Shown: positions 1-9,991, counted from the stretch's first letter. The stretch: 64,000 nucleotides of DNA from Epilithonimonas tenax DSM 16811 (GCF_000428485.1 NZ_AUAA01000002.1:62001-126000); one strand, 5' to 3'. The notes: a model not told the origin generated them from the letters alone. Translations and numbers: made by a program.

Positions 1-188
1 ATAGAAATCCCGATGATGAAGGCGCCCAAAATGATAGCCAACGCTATGTTGTTGTTTTTTGAGATCTCGTGCCAGGTTTTTTCAGGTGTCAGTTTTTCGA
101 GGATCACGTAGCAAACCAACAAGATTGCTACGCCCAAAAAAGCGTACAATATGGAGTTGAGTATCGGCAAATAATTAAAATTTCCCAT
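1..188 (-). CDS. DUF350 family membrane protein, partial (N-terminal part)
   Basis: The reading frame starts at an ATG whose complement is at 186-188 and runs off the left edge after about 62 codons, so only the N-terminus is visible. It has a hydrophobic segment at about residues 9-30, a short polar loop containing EKLTPEKTW, and a second helix at about 47-62 ending GAFIIGIS. This pattern is typical of the DUF350 (YjfL-like) inner-membrane family, whose function is unknown. It lies 24 bp downstream of the small membrane gene ending at 213 and is probably the next gene of that operon. What follows it cannot be seen. Confidence 0.7.
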   Translation of the reverse strand, partial: MGNFNYLPILNSILYAFLGVAILLVCYVILEKLTPEKTWHEISKNNNIALAIILGAFIIGIS

Positions 189-212
189 AGTTTATAGTTT
201 TAAGATTCAATT

Positions 213-407
213 TTATTTATGATAAAATCTGTAGAATGATGTTCCATGTGATCGGCTGCTGGCGGTGCCATCTTTGTATTTTTCCGTGGTTGCGCAATCG
301 CAAAATTGGTTGCCGGAATACGTGAGATACAGAAACCAACCTAGAAAAAATGTTCCTAGAAATATCAGTAACAGATTGTTTTTGAGGTAATGTGTGATTT
401 TTTCCAT
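213..407 (-). CDS. Small single-pass membrane protein of unknown function
   Basis: A 64-residue protein with one strong hydrophobic segment at about residues 11-30 (NLLLIFLGTFFLGWFLYLTY), followed by a polar tail with two close cysteines (FCDCA). Its ATG shares one base with the TGA of the DUF4178 gene, which implies translational coupling. I do not recognise the family. The tight packing between the DUF4178 and DUF350 genes argues that it is a real gene. A role as a small subunit or partner of its membrane neighbours is inference only. Confidence 0.6.
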   Translation of the reverse strand: MEKITHYLKNNLLLIFLGTFFLGWFLYLTYSGNQFCDCATTEKYKDGTASSRSHGTSFYRFYHK

Positions 408-1849
408 CAGTTTGTAAGATCGTTAAACGGAGAGTAATTGCTATTTTCCCATTTTGCTTTGTCAAAAAGATATTTTCCCCAATAATTAAGAGCGACCAGC
501 AGAGCCATAATGCCCAAAACAATTAAGTAATTCCAGAAGCTTACAGGTTCCCAGTAGGCCCGAATCCCAAAATTGGGATTGGAGGAATCTTTGTCTGGAA
601 TGTTGGCAGAAAAATTCGGGTTTTTCAGTTTAAAATCTTTTGCCTGCTGGAGTTCTTCGTAAAGGATAGGATCATTGGTTTTTAGATTGCTTAGGTTATA
701 AGCTGTTTTATCTGCCGTAGCAAGGATCATAACATCCACAAAACCATCACCTGTGTAAGTGTATGATTTCTGACCATCTGGCGAAAAGAATGTTTCTTGG
801 GCGGACTGCTCAAAACCCTGTTTCTGGGCACTGACCGTAAAATGATACTTCCCGGGCGCCACGCCACAAAAATTGAATTCTTTTTCTGTGCCGCCTTCTG
901 ACCAGCTTTCGCCATCTTCGAAGCCATGGTATTGTTCTATATCCTGAGACGTATATTCTATTTCGTTAGAGTTTTCATTGACGAGGCTTAATTCTACATT
1001 GGCCCAGGAATTATCTACGTTGGAAGCGAGTTTTACATTGAGGGGAGCCGAAGCGCCAGTGAGTTCAAATGATTTGGAAATCAATTCTTTGCCGCGCACA
1101 GAGTCGAATCTGATGTGGTCATTAAAAACCTCGTAATTGCTCCTGGAAATGGTGTTGTAAAATTGAAATAAACTGATGATCAGGGCCACCACTGCAAATA
1201 TATGTAAGAGCTGTCTTGGATTCACATAGTAAGGCTGAATAATCCCAAAGCCCGAATATGTGGGCATAGAAGAGGGTTTGAACTGTCGTTTTATTTCGTA
1301 TTTTGAGATGTGCTTCCCCCAGAAAAAATGCTTCTCGGCTCCCACTTCTTCCAGAGAGACCATTTCTGTTCCGTTGACAAATTCTTTGTAATGAGCCAGG
1401 GTGAATTTAATTTTATCTTCAAAAAAACCTGTTGCTGCTGCAATACTGTTGGGTGTAGACTCGTACCACCGGTATTTTTTGCCATTAAATTCCGCGTGGA
1501 ATTTGAATTCCGTGGCCGGTTTTTCCTTTGGTAACATAAAGACCCAATGTCCGTTGCTCTCGCTGAGGAATGCGTTATTTAGATTTTGATTCTTGAGGTA
1601 ATATTCCCGCCAGAAAACAGAACTTCCGTATTTTTTTACAACAATGGCAACAACGGTGTATTCGGTTCCATCGATTTTTCCTTTTTGACCAATGTCCAAA
1701 ACCACATTTTCAGTTGGCTTTTTGACATTCTTGATAATTTTCCCTTGCTCACTCAACATTGCGCAAGACTTGCAGATATAGCTCTCAATTGTAAAATCAA
1801 GTTCTAAAGTGTTTTCTGTTTTGCAACTTGGACAGATGTAATTCATCAT
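407..1849 (-). CDS. Zinc-ribbon DUF4178-domain membrane protein
   Basis: A 480-residue protein. Cysteines 6, 9, 26 and 29 (CPSC ... CKSC) form a zinc ribbon. It is followed by a beta-rich region at about residues 50-200 that I assign to the DUF4178 family because of motifs such as DGTEYTVVAIVVKKYG and FWREYYL. A transmembrane helix lies at about 212-232, then about 200 residues probably outside the cytoplasm, and a second helix near 442-463. The start overlaps the stop of the AdoMet-decarboxylase-like gene by 4 bp. The function is unknown. The link to a polyamine-type enzyme and a DUF350 protein suggests a membrane or envelope stress role, which is inference. Confidence 0.75.
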   Translation of the reverse strand: MMNYICPSCKTENTLELDFTIESYICKSCAMLSEQGKIIKNVKKPTENVVLDIGQKGKIDGTEYTVVAIVVKKYGSSVFWREYYLKNQNLNNAFLSESNGHWVFMLPKEKPATEFKFHAEFNGKKYRWYESTPNSIAAATGFFEDKIKFTLAHYKEFVNGTEMVSLEEVGAEKHFFWGKHISKYEIKRQFKPSSMPTYSGFGIIQPYYVNPRQLLHIFAVVALIISLFQFYNTISRSNYEVFNDHIRFDSVRGKELISKSFELTGASAPLNVKLASNVDNSWANVELSLVNENSNEIEYTSQDIEQYHGFEDGESWSEGGTEKEFNFCGVAPGKYHFTVSAQKQGFEQSAQETFFSPDGQKSYTYTGDGFVDVMILATADKTAYNLSNLKTNDPILYEELQQAKDFKLKNPNFSANIPDKDSSNPNFGIRAYWEPVSFWNYLIVLGIMALLVALNYWGKYLFDKAKWENSNYSPFNDLTN

Positions 1850-2214
1850 CTTCGGATTTTGTGTTCTTTGATGATTTGGGCTTCAAAATAAGTCAGTAAT
1901 TTGGATGTGATCTTTTCCACCTTCTCTGTGTTATCGCCATAGTAATTACAAAGCAGCAGGTCCAGTGTCAATTGCTGAAACTCTGGCCAGGTGTGAATGC
2001 ACAAATGGGACTCTTTCAGTATAATGGCGGAAGTGAAACTGTTATTGTCAAAAATATGGAATGTTTCACCAACGACTTCTGTGTCGCATTCTTCCAAAAG
2101 TTTTTTAGCATAGTCCAGATATTGGGGATAATTGATCAGCAGATCCGGATTATCAACCTGTAAAGTCAAGAGAACATGCAATCCTTCTTGATAAATTTGT
2201 AGAGGTTTCATCAT
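1846..2214 (-). CDS. S-adenosylmethionine decarboxylase-like protein (SpeH/SpeD family)
   Basis: A 122-residue protein of the length typical of bacterial class 1b AdoMet decarboxylase proenzymes. The self-cleavage motif is ESHLCIHTWPE. Ser69 is the expected residue converted to the pyruvoyl group, His74 the processing histidine, and Cys89 (LLLCN) the proton donor. All the main catalytic residues are therefore present, although the usual TCG around the cysteine is changed to LCN. The enzyme would make decarboxylated SAM, the aminopropyl donor for spermidine. Here it heads a membrane-protein operon rather than a plain spermidine operon, so its product may serve a special modification. The aminopropyl transferase partner is not in the window. 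Confidence 0.8.
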   Translation of the reverse strand: MMKPLQIYQEGLHVLLTLQVDNPDLLINYPQYLDYAKKLLEECDTEVVGETFHIFDNNSFTSAIILKESHLCIHTWPEFQQLTLDLLLCNYYGDNTEKVEKITSKLLTYFEAQIIKEHKIRR

Positions 2215-2270
2215 TCTTGGTTATCGAGAAGCAATATCTTATTTTTTTGGTTGATTTACAACAGAAAATT

Positions 2271-2297
2271 AAAAAAGCTGCAAATGGTTGCAGCTTT
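2271..2297 (-). terminator. Intrinsic terminator after ctlX
   Basis: On the minus strand an 8-bp stem (AAGCTGCA with TGCAGCTT) is followed directly by six T. It lies 10 bp beyond the ctlX stop codon. Confidence 0.8.
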
Positions 2298-2306
2298 CAG
2301 TAGATT

Positions 2307-3224
2307 TTATTTTTTCGGCAGGAAGACCTCGGCCAGCATACATCTGGCACTTCCACCGCCGTTGGTTTCTATGGTTTCCAGATCCGAGTAGATGATCTCA
2401 CAGTGTTTTTCGATGTCAAAAACCTGATTTTTGTTCAGAGAACTGTAAGCACTTTGACTCATCACCAGAAATTTTTCTCCAGAATTGTTCTGGACCTGAA
2501 GCATATTGCCAGCGAAATGCTGCATTTGTTCTTCGGAGATTTCGATCAGTTCTTTTCCGCTATTTTTGATGGTTTCTACCACGTTTTGTCTTTCTGCTTT
2601 GTCATCGATGCAACCCAGGCAGACGACGACAAATTGGTCCGCCACACACATCATCACATTGGTATGATAGATCGGTAGTCTTTCTTCGCCTGCAGTCTGG
2701 TAAGAATGGAAAACGACTGGCGTAAATCCAAATTCACTGCAAAATTTTCTAAAAAGTGCTTCGTCTAATCTCAATGAAACAGATCCGTAAGCGATCATAT
2801 GGTCGTGGTCGAAGATCATACTTCCGGTTCCTTCCAGATATTTGTTCTCAGTTTCAGTCTTAGAATAATCGATGACTTCTTTGACTTCAAACTGTTCTTT
2901 GATTTGATTAATGATATCTTCGCGTCTTTCCAAACGTCTGTTTTCTGCAAACATTGGATAGAGAACCGCTTTCCCATCTTGATGGAAGCTGACCCAGTTA
3001 TTAGGGAAAATAGAATCCGGTGTTTTCGGGTCAATGGTATCTTTTATGGTGATCACATTGATGCCTTTTGACTTTAATTTGTCAACGAAAGATTTGAATT
3101 CCTGCAGGGCTTTTTCCTGCACATTGCCTTCCTGCTGAACTTGGAAATAATTGTTAACCGCCGTCTGCTCATTAAAACCGAAAGCGATGGGCTCTATCAT
3201 TAAAACTGTATCTGTAGTTTGCAT
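2307..3224 (-). CDS. ctlX: Citrulline utilisation hydrolase CtlX-like
   Basis: A 305-residue member of the arginine deiminase/guanidino-modifying superfamily (alpha/beta propeller fold). It begins with the characteristic MIEPIAFGFNEQTA segment. The catalytic cysteine is Cys295 in NGGGSARCMLAEVF, and the histidine is in the HTNVMM motif near residue 193. CtlX proteins are annotated as citrulline-utilisation hydrolases in Bacteroidota. The substrate has not been proved for this copy. It is followed on the same strand, after a 40-bp gap on the upstream side, by a second superfamily member, so the two probably form one short operon ended by the terminator at 2271-2297. Confidence 0.8.
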   Translation of the reverse strand: MQTTDTVLMIEPIAFGFNEQTAVNNYFQVQQEGNVQEKALQEFKSFVDKLKSKGINVITIKDTIDPKTPDSIFPNNWVSFHQDGKAVLYPMFAENRRLERREDIINQIKEQFEVKEVIDYSKTETENKYLEGTGSMIFDHDHMIAYGSVSLRLDEALFRKFCSEFGFTPVVFHSYQTAGEERLPIYHTNVMMCVADQFVVVCLGCIDDKAERQNVVETIKNSGKELIEISEEQMQHFAGNMLQVQNNSGEKFLVMSQSAYSSLNKNQVFDIEKHCEIIYSDLETIETNGGGSARCMLAEVFLPKK

Positions 3225-3264
3225 TGTATTAATTATAAGATTAAGAAATTTAGAGATTGAGAAA

Positions 3265-4185
3265 TTATTCTCTCACTAATGGAAGTGTTGAACATCTCAA
3301 AAGTCCACCCATTTTAGAAATTTCACGGTATGGGATTTCTTCTACGGTAATACCCCATTCATTACGGAAATGGTCGTTCATTCTGGTGAAAGCTTTATCA
3401 GAAACTACGACATCTGGCGCAATTGAAAATACATTCGGGAACATCTGGAACATCTCTTCATCATTGACATTGAAACAATTTTCTTCACCAAAAATATCGA
3501 TAACCAATTGATAATCATCTTCGTCAACGAATCCATTTTTATAAATGACACATTTGTCTTCACCAATTGGGTTAAAGGTACAATCCAGGTGTAGAATCCC
3601 TTCGTAAGGTTTGGTGTCGCTTTTCTTAAGGTCAAGATCGATGATTCTTTTTTTAGGGAAATACTCTTTCAGGATCTCGATAGCATACTCGTTGGTTCTG
3701 GCTGTTTTCAGATTTCTGTAATCCGGGCTGTAACTGGTTCCGATGAATAAGAATTCGTCCCAAACGATGACATCACCACCTTCGATGTGTGCTTTTTCCG
3801 GAAGGTTGATGACGTTTCTCCAGGATACTTTGTCTATGATGTGACGGTAAGCTTCCTGTTCATCTGCACGATCTGGTATGATGTTGGAAATGATCATCTT
3901 ATCTTCTATCACAAAAGCCACATCGCGTGCAAAAACCTGATTGTAGTCCTTGATGATTTTGGGACGGAAAACCTCCACATCATATTTTTTCAGGACTTTT
4001 TCAAATTCTGACATTTCAAAGACAATATCCTGTTCTGTTGGGTAGATATTGTTTTGTATGGTGTGGTAGGATTTGGCATCATAGCTTTCTGCAAGCGTAG
4101 GCATAGGCCCATTTGACTTTGGTTGTCCAAGAACCACGGACTTCAGTTTGCCGGTTTCGTTTTTAATATTTAGATCAATTGCCAT
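3265..4185 (-). CDS. Amidinotransferase/dimethylarginine dimethylaminohydrolase family protein
   Basis: I chose the ATG at 4185, giving 306 residues starting MAIDLNIKNETGKL. An in-frame start 13 codons upstream would add a poor N-terminus lying over the likely promoter region. Motifs of the guanidino-modifying fold are seen: VLGQP near the start, FARDVAFVI, HIEGGDVIV, HLDCTFNPIG with the catalytic histidine, and the C-terminal cysteine (about residue 298) in MGGLLRCSTLPL. The protein resembles glycine amidinotransferases and dimethylargininases alike, so hydrolase versus transferase activity cannot be settled by eye. It is the upstream partner of ctlX. Confidence 0.7.
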   Translation of the reverse strand: MAIDLNIKNETGKLKSVVLGQPKSNGPMPTLAESYDAKSYHTIQNNIYPTEQDIVFEMSEFEKVLKKYDVEVFRPKIIKDYNQVFARDVAFVIEDKMIISNIIPDRADEQEAYRHIIDKVSWRNVINLPEKAHIEGGDVIVWDEFLFIGTSYSPDYRNLKTARTNEYAIEILKEYFPKKRIIDLDLKKSDTKPYEGILHLDCTFNPIGEDKCVIYKNGFVDEDDYQLVIDIFGEENCFNVNDEEMFQMFPNVFSIAPDVVVSDKAFTRMNDHFRNEWGITVEEIPYREISKMGGLLRCSTLPLVRE

Positions 4186-4300
4186 AAGATTGTAAGTGTC
4201 GCAAATATAATTAAAGCTTCGCAATAAGCAGGGATATAGGTATAATATCTATTTTAAATAGATATGATGATGTTTTACTTTCCTGTTGTGTTGTGTCACC

Positions 4301-4338
4301 AAAAAATCATCCCCAAAAACAGTGTTTCGGGGATGATT
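4301..4338 (-). terminator. Intrinsic terminator after gltA
   Basis: A perfect 10-bp stem (AATCATCCCC with GGGGATGATT) is followed on the minus strand by a run of T, 20 bp beyond the citrate synthase stop. Confidence 0.85.
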
Positions 4339-4357
4339 GATTTTTAGTCAAAAGATC

Positions 4358-5644
4358 TTATCTGCTTTTAATATCCAGGTAATCTCTTTGCTGAGCACCT
4401 TGGTAGATCTGTCTTGGTCTTCCGATTGGATCACCTTTCAGTCTCATTTCTCTCCACTGAGCAATCCATCCTGGTAATCTTCCTAATGCGAACATGACGG
4501 TAAACATTTCTGTAGGGATTCCCAAAGCTCTGTAGATGATTCCTGAATAGAAATCTACGTTTGGATATAATTTTCTTTCGATGAAGTACTCGTCTTCCAA
4601 AGCTACTTTTTCCAACTGCATAGCAATGTCTAGCGCTTTATCCTGGATTCCTAAAGAATTAAGGATGTCATCTGCTGCTTTTTTGATGATTTTCGCTCTT
4701 GGGTCAAAGTTTTTGTAAACTCTGTGACCGAAGCCCATCAAACGGAAACTGTCGTTCTTATCTTTGGCTTTTTCTACCCATTTGTTTACGTCGCCACCAT
4801 CTTTTTCTATTAATTCAAGCATTTCAATCACTGCTTGGTTTGCACCACCGTGAAGTGGTCCCCAAAGTGCAGAAACGCCTGACGAAATGGAAGCGAAAAG
4901 ACCTGTGTGAGCAGAGCCTACCATTCTTACGGTAGATGTAGAACAGTTTTGCTCGTGATCTGCGTGGAGGATCAGTAATTTGTCCAAGGCTGCAACTACA
5001 ACAGGATCCATCACAAACTCCTGATTCGGAAGTTTGAAAGCCATTTTGTAGAAATTCTCTACATAGTTTAGGCTATTGTCTCCGTGGTTGATTGGTAAAC
5101 CTTGTGTTTTTCTGTAAGTCCAGGCACAAAGGTGAGAGAACTTTGCAATCATTAATTCTGATGCATAGTCCAGCTCTTCTTTCGATTTTACATCTACTGC
5201 TTTTGGGTTAAAGGCTGTAAGCGCAGAAGTCAAAGAAGATAGAACACCCATCGGATGCGCAGAGCGGGGAAAAACATCGATCAGTTTTTTAAGCTCATCT
5301 GCAACAAAATTATACTTTTTGATGCTGTTTTCGAACGTATTATACTGTTCTGTTTTTGGTAATTCTCCGTGTAGCAAAAGATACATCACTTCCGTAAAAT
5401 TGGATTTTTCTGCAATCTGCTCTATTGGATAACCTCTGTATAATAATTCTCCTTTATCACCGTCTAGGTAAGTAATTTCACTAATGGTAGCACCTGTGTT
5501 TTTGTAACCAAGATCCAAAGTAATCAATCCGGTTTGATCTCTTAATTTGGAAATATCAATTCCTCTGTCACCGATAGTACTATCTACAATGGGATATTCG
5601 AAATTTTTCCCATCGTAATTTAATATAACTTTATTATCTGACAT
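4358..5644 (-). CDS. gltA: Citrate synthase (type II)
   Basis: A 428-residue citrate synthase of the hexameric Gram-negative type. It condenses acetyl-CoA with oxaloacetate in the first step of the TCA cycle. The three catalytic residues are visible: His265 in WGPLHGGANQ, His307 in GFGHRVYKNFDPRA and Asp364 in VDFYSG. The N-terminal small beta domain and the full-length C-terminus (GRPRQIYQG) are both present, so the gene is intact. It is transcribed alone, with a terminator immediately downstream and about 170 bp of AT-rich leader upstream before the enolase terminator. Confidence 0.97.
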   Translation of the reverse strand: MSDNKVILNYDGKNFEYPIVDSTIGDRGIDISKLRDQTGLITLDLGYKNTGATISEITYLDGDKGELLYRGYPIEQIAEKSNFTEVMYLLLHGELPKTEQYNTFENSIKKYNFVADELKKLIDVFPRSAHPMGVLSSLTSALTAFNPKAVDVKSKEELDYASELMIAKFSHLCAWTYRKTQGLPINHGDNSLNYVENFYKMAFKLPNQEFVMDPVVVAALDKLLILHADHEQNCSTSTVRMVGSAHTGLFASISSGVSALWGPLHGGANQAVIEMLELIEKDGGDVNKWVEKAKDKNDSFRLMGFGHRVYKNFDPRAKIIKKAADDILNSLGIQDKALDIAMQLEKVALEDEYFIERKLYPNVDFYSGIIYRALGIPTEMFTVMFALGRLPGWIAQWREMRLKGDPIGRPRQIYQGAQQRDYLDIKSR

Positions 5645-5808
5645 TATTAAAATATTTATGTGTTAAATATAACACTTTAGTCGGAAATGGTCAACTGACA
5701 AAAGTCATATGTTGTCATTGATTCTGTTAATGTCAATTATTGAAGAAATGAAACGATTTATTATTAATAAGTGACTAAAATAAAGTATTGATTTCCAATT
5801 AAATAAAA

Positions 5809-5841
5809 TAAAAAAGGCATTTGAGTGATTTCAAATGCCTT
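5809..5841 (-). terminator. Intrinsic terminator after eno
   Basis: An 11-bp stem (AAGGCATTTGA with TCAAATGCCTT) is followed on the minus strand by T-rich sequence, 23 bp past the enolase stop. Confidence 0.85.
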
Positions 5842-5863
5842 GCATAATAATTTATTTTGTTAA

Positions 5864-7174
<1,311 letters not shown>

Positions 7175-7280
7175 TTAAGATTTTTATTTGTTGGCTTTAT
7201 TTAAAGCATTGCAAATTTAAACATTTTTAATATATGATGTAGTGAATGGCTTTAGACATTTAAGCGTAACTTATGATGGT

Positions 7281-7688
7281 TTATTTTAAAAGGCGGTATT
7301 TCACTTTTACAATACCTTCATCCAGGTGGGCTATTTTTTTAAAAGCGCCTAGGCTCAGATCAAACGCCCTTGAGGGTTTCAAAGAACCGCGGTCGTTAAC
7401 GGTAATGATGACGGATTTGTCATTTTTAATATTCACGATTTCAACCTTGGTTCCGAATGCAAGTGATTGGTGTGCGCCTGTCATTTTGGAAGGTCTGTAA
7501 GTCTCTCCGCTTGCTGTTTTGCTCCCATTCAATCTGGTGGCGTAATAGGAAACCGTGGTAGACTTGTAAGAGTTCGTGGCAGAATTTCTACTGCCACAGG
7601 AAATGAGTAGAAATGCAAATAAGAACCTGTTTTTTTTTAATGCATATTGCGGTATTTTAAATAAAATTTTCATTAAGATAATTTTCAA
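7281..7688 (-). CDS. RlpA-like lipoprotein (double-psi beta-barrel)
   Basis: A 135-residue protein. After a basic N-terminus, a hydrophobic stretch ends in a lipobox-like LLISCGS, predicting an outer-membrane lipoprotein. The rest is a RlpA-type double-psi beta-barrel: SYYATRLNGSKTASGE, FGTKVEIVN and the conserved VNDRG with its aspartate. In E. coli and Pseudomonas RlpA acts at division sites on peptidoglycan lacking stem peptides. Activity in this short form, which lacks a SPOR domain, is not known. Two ATGs five codons apart are possible starts, and both leave the lipobox intact. Confidence 0.8.
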   Translation of the reverse strand: MKIILMKILFKIPQYALKKNRFLFAFLLISCGSRNSATNSYKSTTVSYYATRLNGSKTASGETYRPSKMTGAHQSLAFGTKVEIVNIKNDKSVIITVNDRGSLKPSRAFDLSLGAFKKIAHLDEGIVKVKYRLLK

Positions 7689-7806
7689 GGATTAATTAAT
7701 TAGCAGTAAAAATGTTAATTGTTCATTAATATTTTGTTTATATTGCACAAATTTCTAAATTAGTTCCATAATTAGTTTACAGATTAAAATATAATCTCCT
7801 TTTTAA

Positions 7807-8574
7807 ATGAATTACGAAAGTATAAAATTAACGGTAGAAAGAAAAATAGCCCTTGTCACGATCAGCCGGCCTGAAAGCTTAAATGCCTTAAACTCCAAGG
7901 TTTTTAACGATTTGGAAAGCGTTTTTGATTTTTTGGAAAATGAGAAAACGGTCAACTGCATTATCATTACCGGAAGTGGAGAGAAATCTTTTGTAGCAGG
8001 AGCAGATATTAAGGAGTTTTCAAATTTCAGTCAGGAAAAAGCTACCGAACTATCAAAAAGGGGACATTTTGTATTTGATAAAATTGAAAATCTTAGTAAA
8101 CCGGTCATTGCAGCAGTTAATGGTTTTGCTTTGGGAGGAGGATTAGAATTAGCAATGTCATGTCATATTAGATATGCATCTGAAAATGCAAAATTGGGTC
8201 TGCCGGAGGTGACTTTGGGATTGATCCCAGGTTATGGAGGAACCCAGAGATTGCCAAAGCTGGTTGGGAAGGGCATTGCAAACGAAATGATATTTTCAGC
8301 GAAAATGATCTCTGCAGAAAAAGCCAAAACAATTGGCTTGGTCAATGAAGTGTTCCCTTTCGAAGAGTTGCTTCCGAAGACGCAGGCGCTTGCTGAGCAA
8401 ATAGTGAAAAATTCGCCGCAAGGTATTGCGAAGGCGATCAAAGCTGTCAATGCGAGTGACAAAGAAACAGGAATGGACAGTGAGATCAATTCCTTTGGAG
8501 CATTGTTTGCTCAGGGAGATTTTAAAGAAGGTGTTTCGGCTTTTCTGGAAAAGAGGAAACCGGCTTTCGATTAA
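7807..8574 (+). CDS. Enoyl-CoA hydratase/crotonase family protein
   Basis: A 255-residue crotonase-fold enzyme. The CoA-binding and oxyanion-hole segments are VAGADIKEF and FALGGGLELAMSCH, and both catalytic glutamates of true hydratases are present: Glu114 (GGGLELA) and Glu134 (LGLPEVTLGL). It ends with the usual trimerisation helix and FLEKRKPAF. This supports hydration of 2-enoyl-CoA in fatty-acid or amino-acid breakdown. The natural substrate is not visible from the sequence. The next gene starts 9 bp after the stop, so it probably leads the operon hydratase-deaminase-xerD. Confidence 0.88.
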   Translation: MNYESIKLTVERKIALVTISRPESLNALNSKVFNDLESVFDFLENEKTVNCIIITGSGEKSFVAGADIKEFSNFSQEKATELSKRGHFVFDKIENLSKPVIAAVNGFALGGGLELAMSCHIRYASENAKLGLPEVTLGLIPGYGGTQRLPKLVGKGIANEMIFSAKMISAEKAKTIGLVNEVFPFEELLPKTQALAEQIVKNSPQGIAKAIKAVNASDKETGMDSEINSFGALFAQGDFKEGVSAFLEKRKPAFD

Positions 8575-8583
8575 ATGTAAAGA

Positions 8584-9015
8584 ATGGATTATAATAAATT
8601 TGATATTGCTTATCTTAAGATGGCTTCTGAATGGGCAAATCTTTCTTATTGTAAGCGGAAAAAAGTGGGAGCTCTTATCGTAAAAGATAGGATGATCATC
8701 TCCGACGGATACAATGGTACACCTTCCGGTTTTGAGAATAACTGCGAGGACGAGGAGGGGAAAACCAATTGGTTTGTCCTTCACGCAGAAGCGAATGCGA
8801 TATTGAAAATTGCCAGCAGCACGCAATCCTGCAAAGGCGCAACACTGTACATCACCATGTCGCCTTGCAAAGAATGCAGCAAGCTTATATTACAGGCAGG
8901 AATTCAAAAAGTCGTCTACACTACAGTCTATTCTGATGACAGTGGATTAGAATTTTTGAAAGATGCCGGCATTGAAACTTTAAATATAACAGAACAAGAA
9001 TTAGATAATTTATGA
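8584..9015 (+). CDS. dCMP deaminase (ComEB-like)
   Basis: A 143-residue zinc-dependent deaminase. Zinc ligands and catalytic acid are seen in HAE (residues 67-69) and PCKEC (Cys95 and Cys98), with YNGTPSGF upstream as in deoxycytidylate deaminases. The reaction would give dUMP from dCMP for thymidylate synthesis. Full length for the family. It follows the crotonase gene by 9 bp and precedes xerD by 39 bp on the same strand. ComEB-type late competence proteins belong to the same family, so the name dCMP deaminase is the safer label. Confidence 0.88.
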   Translation: MDYNKFDIAYLKMASEWANLSYCKRKKVGALIVKDRMIISDGYNGTPSGFENNCEDEEGKTNWFVLHAEANAILKIASSTQSCKGATLYITMSPCKECSKLILQAGIQKVVYTTVYSDDSGLEFLKDAGIETLNITEQELDNL

Positions 9016-9054
9016 TGATATAATACTTTTTAAAAACAATTAAAAAACACAAAT

Positions 9055-9966
9055 ATGAACTGGTCCGAAAAAATTACAGACTTCTCAAATTTTCTCAAAT
9101 TTGAGAAAAACTTCTCAGATAACACTCTTGACGCTTATCTCAGAGACATCAAAAAGCTGGAAAGCTTTGCCATTGCTGATCTAGGAGAGGTTTCTCCACA
9201 AGCTATCAGTTATGAAAACCTACAGGAATTCATCTATCAACTATCCAAAAAGAAAATCAGCGAACGCTCACAGGCGAGAGGAATATCTTCTATCAAAGCC
9301 TTTTTTAAGTTTCTTTTGGAAGAAGAGTACCGTGATGATAACCCTGCAGCACTCCTAGAAGGTCCTAAACTTGGACTTTACCTGCCAGACACTTTAAGTA
9401 TTGAAGACATAGACAGGATTATTAGCAATATTGAAAAACATACCGATATTGGCAAAAGAAACCAATGCATCCTGGAAGTTTTATATGGGTGTGGTCTACG
9501 GGTCTCAGAATTGGTGGATCTTAAAATTTCAAACATCAATTTCAAAGAAAACTACTTAATAGTAGAAGGAAAAGGTGAAAAAACCAGACTTGTTCCTCTT
9601 GCGAAATCAACAGCTGCTTATATACAAGAGTACATACAAACGGTAAGGGTGAATGCTAAGGTGAACAAAAAATTCGAGGATATTCTTTTCCTGAATGCAA
9701 GAGGTACCAATATGTCAAGAGTCATTGTCTTTATCATCATCAAGGAATTGACGCAGAAAGCCGGCATCAACAAGAACATTTCACCGCACACTTTCAGACA
9801 TTCTTTTGCGACACACTTGTTGCAGAATGGAGCAGATTTAAGATTCATTCAGGAAATGTTGGGCCATAGCAGTATTACAACCACTCAGATCTATACCCAT
9901 TTGAAAACTGAGGAATTGCGAGATGTGATCATTCAATTCCATCCTAGAAATAGAAATGCCGTTTAG
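9055..9966 (+). CDS. xerD: Site-specific tyrosine recombinase, XerD type
   Basis: A 303-residue tyrosine recombinase. The N-terminal SAM-like core-binding domain (about residues 1-90) is followed by the catalytic domain. All six catalytic positions can be read: Arg149 (GCGLRVSEL), Lys173 (EGKGEK), His245 and Arg248 (SPHTFRHSF), His271 (LGHSS) and Tyr280 (TQIYTH). Length and the absence of phage or integron neighbours favour the housekeeping Xer role, resolving chromosome dimers at dif. I did not find a convincing dif site in the window. A terminator follows at 9992-10026. Confidence 0.9.
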   Translation: MNWSEKITDFSNFLKFEKNFSDNTLDAYLRDIKKLESFAIADLGEVSPQAISYENLQEFIYQLSKKKISERSQARGISSIKAFFKFLLEEEYRDDNPAALLEGPKLGLYLPDTLSIEDIDRIISNIEKHTDIGKRNQCILEVLYGCGLRVSELVDLKISNINFKENYLIVEGKGEKTRLVPLAKSTAAYIQEYIQTVRVNAKVNKKFEDILFLNARGTNMSRVIVFIIIKELTQKAGINKNISPHTFRHSFATHLLQNGADLRFIQEMLGHSSITTTQIYTHLKTEELRDVIIQFHPRNRNAV

Positions 9967-9991
9967 AATTTATAAATTTAAATTAAATATC

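Noticed and set aside
9055-9966. Phage or integron integrase
   Set aside because: All motifs fit a housekeeping XerD, the length is standard, and no phage genes, attachment sites or tRNA are beside it.
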